Notes: a model not told the origin generated them from the sequence alone. A stretch of 47,036 bases of DNA from Pseudoalteromonas sp. 0303 (GCF_013349995.1 NZ_JABVXF010000035.1:1-47036); one strand, 5' to 3'. Shown: positions 25,947-35,549, counted from the first letter of the stretch. Numbers and translations: made by a program.

Positions 25947-25980
25947 GGAACGTTCCAATATTTTTATTTCCTGCTATAGT
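25947..25980 (+). promoter_or_regulatory. GGAACGTTCC operator and -10 box of sugar genes
   Basis: The palindrome GGAACGTTCC (25947-25956) overlaps the -35 position of a promoter with a TATAGT -10 box (25975-25980) reading into the AGE-family gene. This placement fits a repressor acting on both divergent sugar transcripts. No regulator gene is in the window. Confidence 0.5.
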
Positions 25981-26011
25981 TGCAAGATGAACACAGATTT
26001 ATTAATAACCC

Positions 26012-27229
26012 ATGGCCACAGTTAACTTTAAAAGCCCTGATTTTCTTAAGCAGCATATCCAAGATACCCTTGCTTTTTATCACCCCCATTGTGTTGATCA
26101 TTCAGCCCATGGCTTAGCTGGCTTTTATCAGTTCTTTAAAAATAATGGCGCGATTTACGATAAACACACTCGCCATTTAGTCTCGAGCACCCGCTTTGTT
26201 TTTAACTATGCAATGGCGTACATAGAGTTTAAAGACCCAGAATATTTAAGCCTCACTAAACATGGTTTAGCTCACCTTGAACATGCGCATAAACAAGCAT
26301 CTGGTGGTTATGCTTGGCTTATTGAGCAAGGTGATAACGGCAAAGTAACCGTGTTAGACGACACCAATCATTGCTACGGGCTTGCTTTTGTAATGCTTGC
26401 AAACGCAGTTGCTTCAAAAGCAGGGGTGAACGACTGCAAAAAAACTATTTCACAGGTATGGAATTTATTAGAGCAGCACTACTTTGAACCCCAGCATAAT
26501 GCCTATTTAGATGAGCAAAATGCTGATTTTAGCTGTGCAGATGACTATCGCGGCCAAAATGCCAATATGCATTTATGCGAAGCCTTACTCATGTGTTTTG
26601 AAGCAACTAACGAGACCCGTTATTTAAAACGCGCTAAACAGCTTGCCGAAACTTTTACCGTAAAACTGGCAGCCCACAGCCAGCAGTTGGTGTGGGAGCA
26701 CTACTCTAAAAATTGGCAACTCGATTTAGATTACAACAAAGATGACCCGCAGCATTTATTTAGACCTTGGGGATTTCAACCAGGGCATCAAACTGAGTGG
26801 GCAAAACTGTTACTTATTTTAAACCGCCATATTGATGAACCTTGGCTGGTAACACGCGCTAAAAGCCTGTTTGATGAAACCTTGAGCATCGCATGGGATC
26901 AGCAACATGGGGGCATTTTCTATGGCTTTGCACCAGATAAACAAATATGTGATAGCGATAAGTACTTTTGGGTGCAGGCCGAATCATTAGCCGCAGCTGC
27001 CCTACTAGCTGATGCCACAAATGACGAAAGCTATTGGCAATGGTACGAAAAAATTTGGCAGTACAGTTGGCAACATATGGTAGATCACCAATATGGTGCG
27101 TGGTATCGCATTTTATCAGCACAAAACCAACCATACAGTGACGAAAAATCGCCAGCAGGCAAAACCGACTACCATACTATGGGTGCCTGCTACGAAGTAT
27201 TAAGAACCTTAACCTTGAGGAATGCATAA
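26012..27229 (+). CDS. AGE-family sugar epimerase/isomerase
   Basis: A 405-aa alpha/alpha-barrel protein of the N-acylglucosamine 2-epimerase superfamily. The segments RHLVSSTRFVFNYAMAY (about 50-66), LVWEHYSKNWQLD (about 227-239), RPWGFQPGHQTEWAKLLL (about 248-265) and the C-terminal DYHTMGACYEVLR contain the histidines used for aldose-ketose interconversion in YihS and mannose isomerases. With the fructokinase overlapping by one base, the best reading is mannose (or a similar aldose) to fructose. Cytoplasmic. No strong Shine-Dalgarno precedes the ATG. Confidence 0.87.
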   Translation: MATVNFKSPDFLKQHIQDTLAFYHPHCVDHSAHGLAGFYQFFKNNGAIYDKHTRHLVSSTRFVFNYAMAYIEFKDPEYLSLTKHGLAHLEHAHKQASGGYAWLIEQGDNGKVTVLDDTNHCYGLAFVMLANAVASKAGVNDCKKTISQVWNLLEQHYFEPQHNAYLDEQNADFSCADDYRGQNANMHLCEALLMCFEATNETRYLKRAKQLAETFTVKLAAHSQQLVWEHYSKNWQLDLDYNKDDPQHLFRPWGFQPGHQTEWAKLLLILNRHIDEPWLVTRAKSLFDETLSIAWDQQHGGIFYGFAPDKQICDSDKYFWVQAESLAAAALLADATNDESYWQWYEKIWQYSWQHMVDHQYGAWYRILSAQNQPYSDEKSPAGKTDYHTMGACYEVLRTLTLRNA

Positions 27230-28182
27230 TGAGTTTAGTGTGTTTTGGCGAAGCATTAATCGACTTTTTATCAGATGGTAAACAACCAGAGTCATTTACC
27301 AAATACGCAGGTGGCGCACCAGCTAATGTGGCTGTTGCAGCAGCAAAACTAGGCCTAAACACCAGCTTTTGCGGTATGTTAGGTGATGATATGTTCGGTC
27401 ACTTTATTAAACAAGAGCTTGATCAGCATGCGGTAAACACCCAGTACTGTACATTCACCGATGCGGCAAAAACAGCATTGGCGTTTGTATCACTTGATGA
27501 CAGTGGCGAACGCTCGTTTAGTTTTTATCGCCCACCAGCCGCCGATTTACTGTATCGCGTGGACGATTTTGACCATGCAATGTTTGCAAATCACGCCATC
27601 ATGCATGTATGCAGCAACAGTTTGACTGAGCACAACATTTATCAAACCACTATTTATGGTTTAACTCAGGTGAAAAAAGCCGGTGCAATCTGTAGTTTTG
27701 ATATGAATTTGCGCGAAAACCTATGGCCAAGTATGCGCCATACACTCGATAGAATGTGGCATGTTATTTCATTGGCAGATATCGTAAAACTGTCATTTGA
27801 AGAGCTTGAGTTTTTAAATCAAAAAAGCCATCAAGCAATGCCACTTGAGCATACTATAGATGCCATTTTAAAGGCCGGTGTAACCTGTTTGCTAGTTACC
27901 AATGGCGGCGAAGCAATCAGCTTTTACCACGCAGACTTTAAAGGCCAAGTTAACCCACCAGCTACGAAAGTGGTTGATACCACCGCCGCAGGTGATGCGT
28001 TTATTGGCGGCATGCTATCAAAGATTGGTCAGCACTGTGAAAACAAACAAAGCTTTAAAGCGTTTTGCCAAACCCCAGCTAATATCGAACAAACCATTGC
28101 TTATGCAGCGAAAGCTGGCGCTTTTGCAGTAAGCCGTTATGGTGCATTTGCGTCTTTACCAAGCGCAGCCGATTTAGCCTAG
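27229..28182 (+). CDS. Fructokinase, PfkB family
   Basis: A 317-aa ribokinase-fold kinase. YAGGAPANVAVAAAKLG (26-42) and LGDDMFG are the sugar-site signatures, and DTTAAGDAFIGGML (250-263) is the ATP and catalytic-base motif with Asp256. It is close in pattern to bacterial fructokinases that form fructose 6-phosphate. Its ATG overlaps the TAA of the isomerase gene by one base, and a 16-bp terminator follows, so the two genes are one transcript. Confidence 0.88.
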   Translation: MSLVCFGEALIDFLSDGKQPESFTKYAGGAPANVAVAAAKLGLNTSFCGMLGDDMFGHFIKQELDQHAVNTQYCTFTDAAKTALAFVSLDDSGERSFSFYRPPAADLLYRVDDFDHAMFANHAIMHVCSNSLTEHNIYQTTIYGLTQVKKAGAICSFDMNLRENLWPSMRHTLDRMWHVISLADIVKLSFEELEFLNQKSHQAMPLEHTIDAILKAGVTCLLVTNGGEAISFYHADFKGQVNPPATKVVDTTAAGDAFIGGMLSKIGQHCENKQSFKAFCQTPANIEQTIAYAAKAGAFAVSRYGAFASLPSAADLA

Positions 28183-28201
28183 AACTTTGTTTAGGTTGAG
28201 T

Positions 28202-28238
28202 AAAAAGCCCGGCATTAGTAATTAATGCCGGGCTTTTT
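28202..28238 (+). terminator. Terminator of isomerase-fructokinase operon
   Basis: AAAAAGCCCGGCATTA (28202-28217) pairs perfectly with TAATGCCGGGCTTTTT (28223-28238) across a 5-base loop. Confidence 0.92.
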
Positions 28239-28470
28239 AGATATTGCTCAGTTTTACATTTATCGACAATTAGTAAATACCTAAACACCTTCATGCTTGG
28301 ATCGAACACCACATGATCCCCCGCTTTTAAAGCAATGCTAATTTCTCCATTTCAACGTTAAGTTGTTCACTGATTGAATAACAAAACGAAAATATTTCAT
28401 CATCAAATCAATGCAAAAAAGCCCAGCGTTTCTATAGTTAATACTGTGATTTACTTAAAAGGATTTGATT

Positions 28471-29238
28471 ATGCTCACTTTAAAACAACCTCGTGTGTTA
28501 ACGCTTTTATCTTTAAGTTTAGTATTCGCCTCACCAACCGTTTATGCCGACCAATGGCAATTTTCTGTAGAGCCTTATTTAATGGCCACTGCGATTGATG
28601 GCAGCTCGGCAATCGGCACTATAGAAGCCCCCCTTGAAGTCGAATTTGATACCATTTTAAACAACCTCGACAGCGCATTTATGCTCCATCTTGAGGGATA
28701 TCATCAATCAAACTGGGGTTTTATTGCTGACTGGGGCTATATGGATTTAAGTAAATCTCATAACGCCCCAAAACTTGGCGTGCTCAGTGCCCGGGTGCGC
28801 CAAGCCGTGCTCGAATTAAGTGTTGCGTACCGTTTTTCTAGTCCTTCGATGGGTGATTGGGTTAACTATGTGGGTATTCGTCGCTGGGATAACACCTACG
28901 AATTCGATCTTGATCCTAACTTTATGTCACAAGTGTCAGTGGTCGACAGAGATGAAGATTGGATTGACCTCATTTTTGGCTTTCACTTTAACAAACAATT
29001 AAGCGAACATTGGCAACTAACAACTGCTGGAGATCTCGGTGGCTTTAACTTAAATGCTAAATTGACTGGCAGCTTTAAATTAGGTGCGGTGTATCAAATA
29101 AACCCGCATTGGGATCTGGGTATGAGCTATAAAACCACGTATGTAGATTACCAAACCGGCCAACGCGGAAATAAAAACTTCTTTAGTTATGATACATTTA
29201 CCCACGGCCCGCAAATAAGCGTGAGCTATCAGTTTTAG
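28471..29238 (+). CDS. Outer-membrane beta-barrel protein, unknown
   Basis: A 255-aa exported protein: signal peptide about 1-27 (ending PTVYA), then alternating strands with many aromatic residues (WQFSVEPYLMATAID, WGFIADWGYMDLS, HWDLGMSYKTTYVDY) and a terminal SVSYQF ending in Phe, as in outer-membrane barrels of eight to twelve strands. The ATG at 28471 has AAAAGGA seven bases upstream; the earlier TTG at 28465 is not needed. The family is not recognised. It is a single gene ahead of another exported protein. Confidence 0.75.
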   Translation: MLTLKQPRVLTLLSLSLVFASPTVYADQWQFSVEPYLMATAIDGSSAIGTIEAPLEVEFDTILNNLDSAFMLHLEGYHQSNWGFIADWGYMDLSKSHNAPKLGVLSARVRQAVLELSVAYRFSSPSMGDWVNYVGIRRWDNTYEFDLDPNFMSQVSVVDRDEDWIDLIFGFHFNKQLSEHWQLTTAGDLGGFNLNAKLTGSFKLGAVYQINPHWDLGMSYKTTYVDYQTGQRGNKNFFSYDTFTHGPQISVSYQF

Positions 29239-29313
29239 TCGTTAGCCTGCTAGTAATTTGTTTCTATTTCATGGTATGTTTTTTAACTAATTAAAGAAAA
29301 AGGAATTCATCCT

Positions 29314-31050
29314 ATGAATAATAAGCTTCTTGCTGGGGGCGCAATTGCGATTGTTGCAGGTGCGTTGTTGTACTCACAAAATAAAGCCAGTGTTGATGTA
29401 GATTTACCTGAGCTTGCATACGTACCTGCCGACACGGCGGTTTTTTATGGTCAACTTAAACCGTTTCCGTACAGCAAATACTTTGCGCTTATGCCAGATG
29501 CAATGAAAGGCACGAGCGATTTAACGCCCATCATTGCTGAGCTTAAAACTGTTGATGATAAGAATGCCCTATTCCTTGCATCACTGATGGAAAAATACCA
29601 ACAATCACTGAGCTCTTACGATGCCTTCAAATCGATTTGGGGCTTTGGTGATGACTACAAAGGCATGATGTATGCGCAAGGTTTAATGCCGATTGTGCGT
29701 TTTCAGGTCGCTGATCAAAGCAGCATTATCAATAGCATTAAGCAATCTGCTGATGAAGCCGGTATTGCTTATACAACTGAAAGCCTTGAAGGCGTAAGCT
29801 ACACACGCTTTGCCATTGAGCTTGAAGGCTTAGATAACTTTAACCTAATTGCATCAACTCATAACAATTGGGCTACCATCACGCTAACCACTGCACTTTC
29901 TAATGATCAAGATTTACGTATTGCCCTTGGCGTAGAAAAACCGGCTCAATCACTGGCTGAAACTAAAAAACTACCTGAGCTTATTAAAACTTTTTCGCTT
30001 GATGGCAACTCGGTTGGCTTTGTTGATCATCAACGTATCGCCAATGCTGTAACTGGCAAAGAAGACTCTCGCTTACACCAGATGCTCAAAGAGCTACTTG
30101 ATAAAGCCCAGCAATCAAACGCATTAGCAGCGATTTCAACACCTGAGTGTCAAGATGATATTGCTGCCATTGCCGCTAAATGGCCTGCAACAGTATCAGG
30201 CACAACAAAAACCCGTATTACTGCCGACTACGCCGACTTTGACGTAAAAGCAGTACTGCAAAGCACAGATCAAGACTTACTAAATACGCTTCAAGCCGTG
30301 CGTGGTTTTGTGCCAAAACATACCACTGGGCTTGACGGGCAAATGATGAGTGTTGCTTATGGTATTGATGTAGCAAAAGTCCTGCCACTGGCCAATACAC
30401 TAACTGGTGCAATTAAGTCAGCTGAGTTTAACTGTGGTCCTATCGTCGCACTACAAAATGAAATGCAAGAAGTGAGTACCGCTGGCCTTGCTATGATGTC
30501 GGGCTTTGCAAATGGCGTACAAGGCATGAGTGTCAGCGTTCAAGATGCTGTATTTACTATCGATGACTACAATGGCCCACAAATAGAGAAACTTGATGCC
30601 ATCGTTACCCTATCTGCGACCGACGCCCATGGCTTGTATTCAATTGCACAAGGTTTTGTACCGCCGCTTGCTGACATAAAACTACCAGCCAATGGTGATG
30701 CAGTACTGATCAATGAATACATTCCATCGCCTGTGCCACTTAACTTTGATATTAAAATGGCCCTTAAAGGCAATCATATTGTGATTTTCACCGGTGATAA
30801 GTCAGCGCAGATTGCCGAGACTTTAGAGTCGCAAAGTGTCACTAAAAATGGCTTTGTGAACATGGCATTCGACGTACAAAAAATCTTATTACCTTTACTT
30901 GATACGATTGCATCAACGGGTCAATTAACGAATGAAGAAATGGCTGAGCTTGATTCGCTACGCGACCAACCTGTGGGTGTTTATTTTGCCACAGACATTA
31001 CAGACAACGGCATTGGCCTTGAAAGTAACGTACAAATTACTAAAAAGTAG
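29314..31050 (+). CDS. Exported 578-aa protein, unknown
   Basis: An N-terminal signal anchor (LLAGGAIAIVAGALLYSQ, about 4-21) is followed by a long soluble region beginning DLPELAYVPADTAVFYGQL. The 'VPADTAVFYG' opening recalls the DUF3352-type exported proteins, but I cannot confirm this. Two cysteines (TPECQDD near 273, EFNCGP near 372) may form a disulfide. A GGAATT Shine-Dalgarno precedes the ATG. The gene ends in a hairpin shared with the convergent methyltransferase gene. No function assigned. Confidence 0.65.
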   Translation: MNNKLLAGGAIAIVAGALLYSQNKASVDVDLPELAYVPADTAVFYGQLKPFPYSKYFALMPDAMKGTSDLTPIIAELKTVDDKNALFLASLMEKYQQSLSSYDAFKSIWGFGDDYKGMMYAQGLMPIVRFQVADQSSIINSIKQSADEAGIAYTTESLEGVSYTRFAIELEGLDNFNLIASTHNNWATITLTTALSNDQDLRIALGVEKPAQSLAETKKLPELIKTFSLDGNSVGFVDHQRIANAVTGKEDSRLHQMLKELLDKAQQSNALAAISTPECQDDIAAIAAKWPATVSGTTKTRITADYADFDVKAVLQSTDQDLLNTLQAVRGFVPKHTTGLDGQMMSVAYGIDVAKVLPLANTLTGAIKSAEFNCGPIVALQNEMQEVSTAGLAMMSGFANGVQGMSVSVQDAVFTIDDYNGPQIEKLDAIVTLSATDAHGLYSIAQGFVPPLADIKLPANGDAVLINEYIPSPVPLNFDIKMALKGNHIVIFTGDKSAQIAETLESQSVTKNGFVNMAFDVQKILLPLLDTIASTGQLTNEEMAELDSLRDQPVGVYFATDITDNGIGLESNVQITKK

Positions 31051-31066
31051 TTTTGAGTTTGAATCT

Positions 31067-31095
31067 AAAAAGAGCGCTATTTAGCGCTCTTTTTT
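31067..31095. terminator. Bidirectional terminator
   Basis: AAAAGAGCGCTA (31068-31079) and TAGCGCTCTTTT (31082-31093) form an almost loop-less palindrome with a T run on both strands. It serves the exported 578-aa gene and the convergent methyltransferase gene, whose TAG stop (31077-31079) lies inside the stem. Confidence 0.8.
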
Positions 31096-31601
31096 TGTTG
31101 CCATTTAAGTGAGTTGTTAGTGTCTCGACTATTGCAAATGGTGTCGTTTGAACTCTCAATACCACCGAGTTTGGCAAGTCGGTCGTACAGCACAACATTG
31201 CAGGTTGCGGCTAGGTTCATACAGCCAATGGTTGGTACATACACTACTTCATCACACCATTTCAACACATCTTTACTAACCGAGCCATCTTCAGGGCCAA
31301 ATACATAAAATGCGTTTTCAGGGTGCTTAAATTCAGGCAGTGGCGTTGCACCTTCAACAAGCTCAATCACCACCGTTGTGGCACCTTCAGGCTTTGCTTG
31401 CTCTAGGCTTTCAACTTGCGTAAGTGGAATGTGCTCAAGCACATTTTTGGTATCGGTGTGATACTTATTAGCGCGTAAATAGCGGCTACCAGTAAAAAAC
31501 ACTTGCTTGGCATTGTAACAACCCGCGGCACGTAATACGCCACCCACATTGGTTGGGCTTTTGGGGTTTAACAAGCCAATGCTTGCTTTAAGGGCGTTCA
31601 T
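31077..31601 (-). CDS. TrmH/SpoU-family RNA methyltransferase
   Basis: A 174-aa SPOUT enzyme. NPKSPTNVGGVLRAAGCYNA (about 12-31) is motif 1, AFYVFGPEDGSVSKDVL (about 97-113) is motif 2 and IGCMNLAATCNVVLYDRLAK (about 129-148) is motif 3 that forms the knot binding S-adenosylmethionine. It lacks an extra RNA-binding domain. The target (tRNA or rRNA ribose) is unknown. Its ATG overlaps the TAA stop of the YcgN gene by one base, so they form an operon. Confidence 0.87.
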   Translation of the reverse strand: MNALKASIGLLNPKSPTNVGGVLRAAGCYNAKQVFFTGSRYLRANKYHTDTKNVLEHIPLTQVESLEQAKPEGATTVVIELVEGATPLPEFKHPENAFYVFGPEDGSVSKDVLKWCDEVVYVPTIGCMNLAATCNVVLYDRLAKLGGIESSNDTICNSRDTNNSLKWQQKKSAK

Positions 31602-32110
31602 TAATCAATGTCTCTGGTTGGCCACTCGGCCACGTAAAGGTCAAAGTCATCTAGGTCTACATCACAGTCTTTCACTGTTTTGTCACGCACAGAAATACCC
31701 AGCTCATGCATCATATCTTTACTGCCACCGTTCAGTAGCGGGTGCCAAGACGCAAGGCCACGGCCTTCGTAAAGGCGGCGGTAGCTACAGCTTTGTGGCA
31801 TAAAAAAGATATCTTTGAGGTTTTCTTTAGTGAGCTTTACACATGAAGGCACCAAGGTTTGGCGGTTCGCATATTCGCTACACCCACAGGTGTCGTTGTC
31901 TAGGTATTGGCAAACGATATTAGTGAAGATCAGTTCTTCACCCTCGCGAAGTTGATCCGTTGCGGTAAATTCATCTTCGTCTTCACTGTCGATAAATGTG
32001 TTTAAACAACATTTACCACAGCCGTCACAAATGGCTTCCCATTCGGGTTGTGACATTTGCTCAAGCGAGCGCTTAAGCCAAAATTGATCTTCTAACATGG
32101 TATTACTCAA
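31601..32110 (-). CDS. ycgN: YcgN family cysteine-cluster protein
   Basis: A 169-aa protein of the UPF0260 (YcgN) family, with eight conserved cysteines in two groups: Cys28, 31, 34, 35 (CDGCGKCC) and Cys67, 75, 77, 90. Such clusters are thought to bind zinc or an iron-sulfur centre. The function is unknown. It lies first in a two-gene unit with the SpoU-like methyltransferase. Confidence 0.9.
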   Translation of the reverse strand: MSNTMLEDQFWLKRSLEQMSQPEWEAICDGCGKCCLNTFIDSEDEDEFTATDQLREGEELIFTNIVCQYLDNDTCGCSEYANRQTLVPSCVKLTKENLKDIFFMPQSCSYRRLYEGRGLASWHPLLNGGSKDMMHELGISVRDKTVKDCDVDLDDFDLYVAEWPTRDID

Positions 32111-32122
32111 AGCCCCTAAACA

Positions 32123-32155
32123 GCGCGCATTCTAGCGTAAAGCCAGCATGCGCGC
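32123..32155. terminator. Stem-loop after the DUF885 gene
   Basis: GCGCGCAT (32123-32130) and ATGCGCGC (32148-32155) form a perfect 8-bp stem with a 17-base loop between the DUF885 stop and the YcgN start. The T run is poor, so termination is uncertain. Confidence 0.4.
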
Positions 32156-32163
32156 AAAGGCGG

Positions 32164-33987
32164 TTATTTTTGCTCGTTAACCCAACGCTTAATTTTCTCT
32201 TCAAGAATCGGCATAGGTAATGCGCCATCAATTAGAACTTGCGTATGGAAAGCTTTAATATCGAACTTATCGCCTAGCTCTTTGCTAGCGTAGTCACGTA
32301 GTTCTTGAATTTTGAACTGACCTAACTTGTACGACAGCGCTTGGCCCGGCCATGCAATGTAACGCTCAACTTCGGCGATAATGTCGCTTTCGGCCATTGA
32401 TGAGTTAGCCAACATGTAATCAATACCTTGTTGACGTGTCCAACCTTTCGCGTGGAAACCAGTATCAAGCACTAAGCGCATTGCACGTAATTGCTCATCT
32501 GATAAACGGCCGTACCACATGTAAGGGTCGGTAAATAAGCCAAGCTCTTTACCTAAGCTTTCTGCATACAATGCCCAACCTTCTGCAAATACCGTGTAAC
32601 CACCGAATTTACGAAACAGCGGTAACCCCTCAATTTCTTGTTGCAAGGCAATTTGGAAGTGGTGACCCGGTGCGGCTTCGTGAATAGACAGGGTTTCAAG
32701 TAAAAACTTAGGCTGTGCTTTTAGGTTAAAGGTATTGATATAGAAAATACCCGGGCGTGAGCCATCTGGTGCAGGCGACTGGTAAGATGCACCCGCAGCT
32801 GATTCTGCGCGGAAATCTTCAACTGCTTTTACAACGTATGGCGCTTTTGGCGCAATATCGAACATTTGCGGCAGCTTAGCATCAATCTTTTCTTTTACTG
32901 CTTCGTACGCAGCAATTAACTCTTCTGGCGTATCGTAGTAAAACTCATCTGAGGTTCTTAGGTGTTCAAAAAACGCTTTTAAATCGCCTTCAAAACCGAC
33001 AGTCTCTTTGACTTTTTTCATCTCAGATAAGATGCGCGATACTTCGCTTAAGCCTATGTCATGAATTTCATCGGCGTTTAGGCTCAGCGTAGTATGCTGT
33101 TTAATTTGATACTCATACCATGCTTTACCATTTGGCAGGTCGCTGTAACCAATGCTTTCACGGGCATTTGGAATATATTCATTCGCTAAAAAGTCAGCCA
33201 TTTTTTTATACGCAGGCACTAAACGCTCGCTGATCATCGCCGTGTACGCGCTTGTTAGCTGTGCTTTTTGTTCGTCGCTGAAAGACTCAGGTAACTGAGC
33301 AATTGGCCCCCAGAATAATGACTCTTCTGGTTTTTCTACAATATGAGTTTGAAATTGCGGTAATAGTTTTTCAGCAAGTGGTTTAGGAAGAACTACTTTG
33401 TCTTTCATGCCTTGGCGCATTGACTGCTCAACACTGTCTAACCAAGCGATGAAACCGTCAGCACGTTTTTCAAATGCTTGATAATCTTCAACCGTGTTAA
33501 AAGGTTGTGCGCTTTGCCCAGAACCTAGCGCAGCAAAGGTATTATGCGCCCCGCCCATTTGGTTAATCGGCATTAAGTAACTTGGAAACTGAGCGCCTTC
33601 AATCGCAAGGTCTAAATCGCGGGCTAGAATTTCGTAGCTCAATAATGACTGACCTGTTAATTGCGCTTTGTCGATATTTGCTAGTTTGTTCTTGTATTCT
33701 TTAACAAAGTTAAGCTGCTCATCGCGGTTTGCTTTACTGATAGGTGCGATAAATTGGTCGTTATATTCGCTGCGACCAATATAAGTACCGCCAATTGGAT
33801 TAAACTTTAAGCCTGCTTCAAAGTAGTCTGCTAGTAATGTATCAAGTTGCTCTGTGGCTGACGTTGCGCTTGGCGCTTGTTTGCTTACTTCTTGAGTTGG
33901 TTTTTCGTTGCTTGGCGTTGATTCATTACAACCAAGTAATGCAAACATCACTGCCGAACTAAGTAGTGCTAGTTTTACGTTTTTCAT
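32164..33987 (-). CDS. DUF885 lipoprotein, putative metallopeptidase
   Basis: A 607-aa lipoprotein: lipobox LLGC with Cys20, a short Ser/Thr linker, then the DUF885 fold. The zinc-peptidase-like motif HEAAPGHH (436-443) with FAEGWALYAESLG following (Glu470) is the family signature and suggests a gluzincin-type metallopeptidase. Substrate unknown; a periplasmic or surface peptidase is plausible. The adjacent divergent gene encodes an exported amidohydrolase of the Xaa-Pro dipeptidase type, so peptide use is a common theme. Confidence 0.88.
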   Translation of the reverse strand: MKNVKLALLSSAVMFALLGCNESTPSNEKPTQEVSKQAPSATSATEQLDTLLADYFEAGLKFNPIGGTYIGRSEYNDQFIAPISKANRDEQLNFVKEYKNKLANIDKAQLTGQSLLSYEILARDLDLAIEGAQFPSYLMPINQMGGAHNTFAALGSGQSAQPFNTVEDYQAFEKRADGFIAWLDSVEQSMRQGMKDKVVLPKPLAEKLLPQFQTHIVEKPEESLFWGPIAQLPESFSDEQKAQLTSAYTAMISERLVPAYKKMADFLANEYIPNARESIGYSDLPNGKAWYEYQIKQHTTLSLNADEIHDIGLSEVSRILSEMKKVKETVGFEGDLKAFFEHLRTSDEFYYDTPEELIAAYEAVKEKIDAKLPQMFDIAPKAPYVVKAVEDFRAESAAGASYQSPAPDGSRPGIFYINTFNLKAQPKFLLETLSIHEAAPGHHFQIALQQEIEGLPLFRKFGGYTVFAEGWALYAESLGKELGLFTDPYMWYGRLSDEQLRAMRLVLDTGFHAKGWTRQQGIDYMLANSSMAESDIIAEVERYIAWPGQALSYKLGQFKIQELRDYASKELGDKFDIKAFHTQVLIDGALPMPILEEKIKRWVNEQK

Positions 33988-34134
33988 TCTTTCCCTGCCC
34001 TTATATTAAGTACGCGTAAATTATGAGGGTTTAGTTCCCTATTTAGCAAGTATCGCTGCAACTTATCGCAGTTTATTTACACTTTGTAAGCTGATTGCTA
34101 GAGTGTCGGCTCGACTTACCAATTTTGAATAAAA

Positions 34135-35403
34135 ATGAAAAAGACAGCTCTTGCTATTAGCTTAGGCCTTGCTTGCCTAACCTCTTTAAATACCTACGCA
34201 ACCACCTACTTATCGGCAAAAGCCATGGTAGATGTAAATTCAGGTAAACTGATTAAATCACCACTTATTAGTATAGATAACGGTCAAATTACAGCTGTAC
34301 AAAGTAATAAACAGCCTAGCTTAAAAGACGGCGATAAGCATATTCAATTACTAGAACTGACTTTGGTGCCAGGCTTAATGGATATGCATGTGCATTTAAC
34401 GAGCGATCCTACCGTGCCACGCAGTGAGCGAATTGGTCAATCGATTCCGCGTAAAGCAATTAAAGCGGCGCACTTTGCCGAAAAAACACTGTATGCAGGT
34501 TTTACAACGCTGCGTAACTTAGGCGCAGAAGGCTACAGCGTGATTGCAGTACGCGATGGCATTAACGCAGGCGATATTGTTGGCCCACGTATTTGGGCGG
34601 CTGGCCCGTCGTTAGGTGTTACTGGCGGTCACTGCGATAACAACCGTTTACCACCAGAAATGAAATACACCGCCGAAGGCGTTGCTGATGGCCCATGGGC
34701 TGTGCGCGCTAAAGTGCGAGAAAACATTAAGTACGGTGCCAATGCCATTAAATTTTGCGCTACAGGCGGGGTATTTTCAAAAGGCACAAAAGTCGGTATT
34801 CAACAATATAGCCAAGACGAAATGAACGCCATTGTTGACGAAGCTCATTTACGCGGCCTAACCGTTGCAGCCCATGCGCACGGTACCAGTGGTATTAAAG
34901 CAGCCATTGTTGCCGGTGTAGACAGTGTTGAGCATGTTAGCTTTGTCGATGACGAAGCCATTAAACTTGCCAAAAAACACGGCACTTGGTTCTCAATGGA
35001 TATTTACAACACTGAGTACACCCTTGCCTTTGGCGAACAAAACGGGGTTGCAGAAGAAAACCTCAATAAAGAACGCCAAGTATCTAAAAAGCAACGTGAT
35101 AGCTTTAACCGTGCAGTAAAAGCAGGCGTAAACATGGTATTTGGTACCGATGCAGCAATTTACCCTCATGGCGATAACGCGAAGCAGTTTTCGCGTATGG
35201 TTGAATTTGGTATGACACCCCTACAAGCATTGCAGTCTGCCACCATCAATAGTGCCAAACTACTTAAAGCTGATGATCAACTTGGCCAAATCAAAAGCGG
35301 TTTCTTAGCCGATATTATCGCCGTTAAAGGCAACCCGCTTGAAAACATTGCTGTACTTGAAGATGTACAATTTGTTATGAAAGACGGTAAAGTTTTTAAA
35401 TAA
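34135..35403 (+). CDS. Exported metal-dependent amidohydrolase
   Basis: A 422-aa protein with a signal peptide (about 1-22, ending NTYA) and a TIM-barrel amidohydrolase domain. The metal ligands are visible: MDMHVHL (about 82-88), the lysine strand NAIKFCATGGVFSKGT (about 203-218), VAAHAHG (about 243-249), VEHVSF and FGTDAAIYPHG (about 337-347). The pattern is that of the imidazolonepropionase-like/Xaa-Pro dipeptidase group, which hydrolyses dipeptides with C-terminal Arg, Lys or Pro. The precise substrate is open. Confidence 0.87.
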   Translation: MKKTALAISLGLACLTSLNTYATTYLSAKAMVDVNSGKLIKSPLISIDNGQITAVQSNKQPSLKDGDKHIQLLELTLVPGLMDMHVHLTSDPTVPRSERIGQSIPRKAIKAAHFAEKTLYAGFTTLRNLGAEGYSVIAVRDGINAGDIVGPRIWAAGPSLGVTGGHCDNNRLPPEMKYTAEGVADGPWAVRAKVRENIKYGANAIKFCATGGVFSKGTKVGIQQYSQDEMNAIVDEAHLRGLTVAAHAHGTSGIKAAIVAGVDSVEHVSFVDDEAIKLAKKHGTWFSMDIYNTEYTLAFGEQNGVAEENLNKERQVSKKQRDSFNRAVKAGVNMVFGTDAAIYPHGDNAKQFSRMVEFGMTPLQALQSATINSAKLLKADDQLGQIKSGFLADIIAVKGNPLENIAVLEDVQFVMKDGKVFK

Positions 35404-35410
35404 GCTATTA

Positions 35411-35438
35411 TGCTGGCTTTGCATTAGTGAAGTCAGCA
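35411..35438 (+). terminator. Weak stem-loop after the amidohydrolase
   Basis: TGCTGGCTT (35411-35419) pairs with AAGTCAGCA (35430-35438), one G-U pair, with a 10-base loop and no clear T run. Confidence 0.35.
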
Positions 35439-35549
35439 ATCTTCCTTTGTATCTATATCGTAAACAAAATTACCAACCATAAAACCAGTTGTTAGCAACT
35501 TGTATCTAAACAAAGAAATTACCCAAAACAGATAAATAAAACTTGAAAT

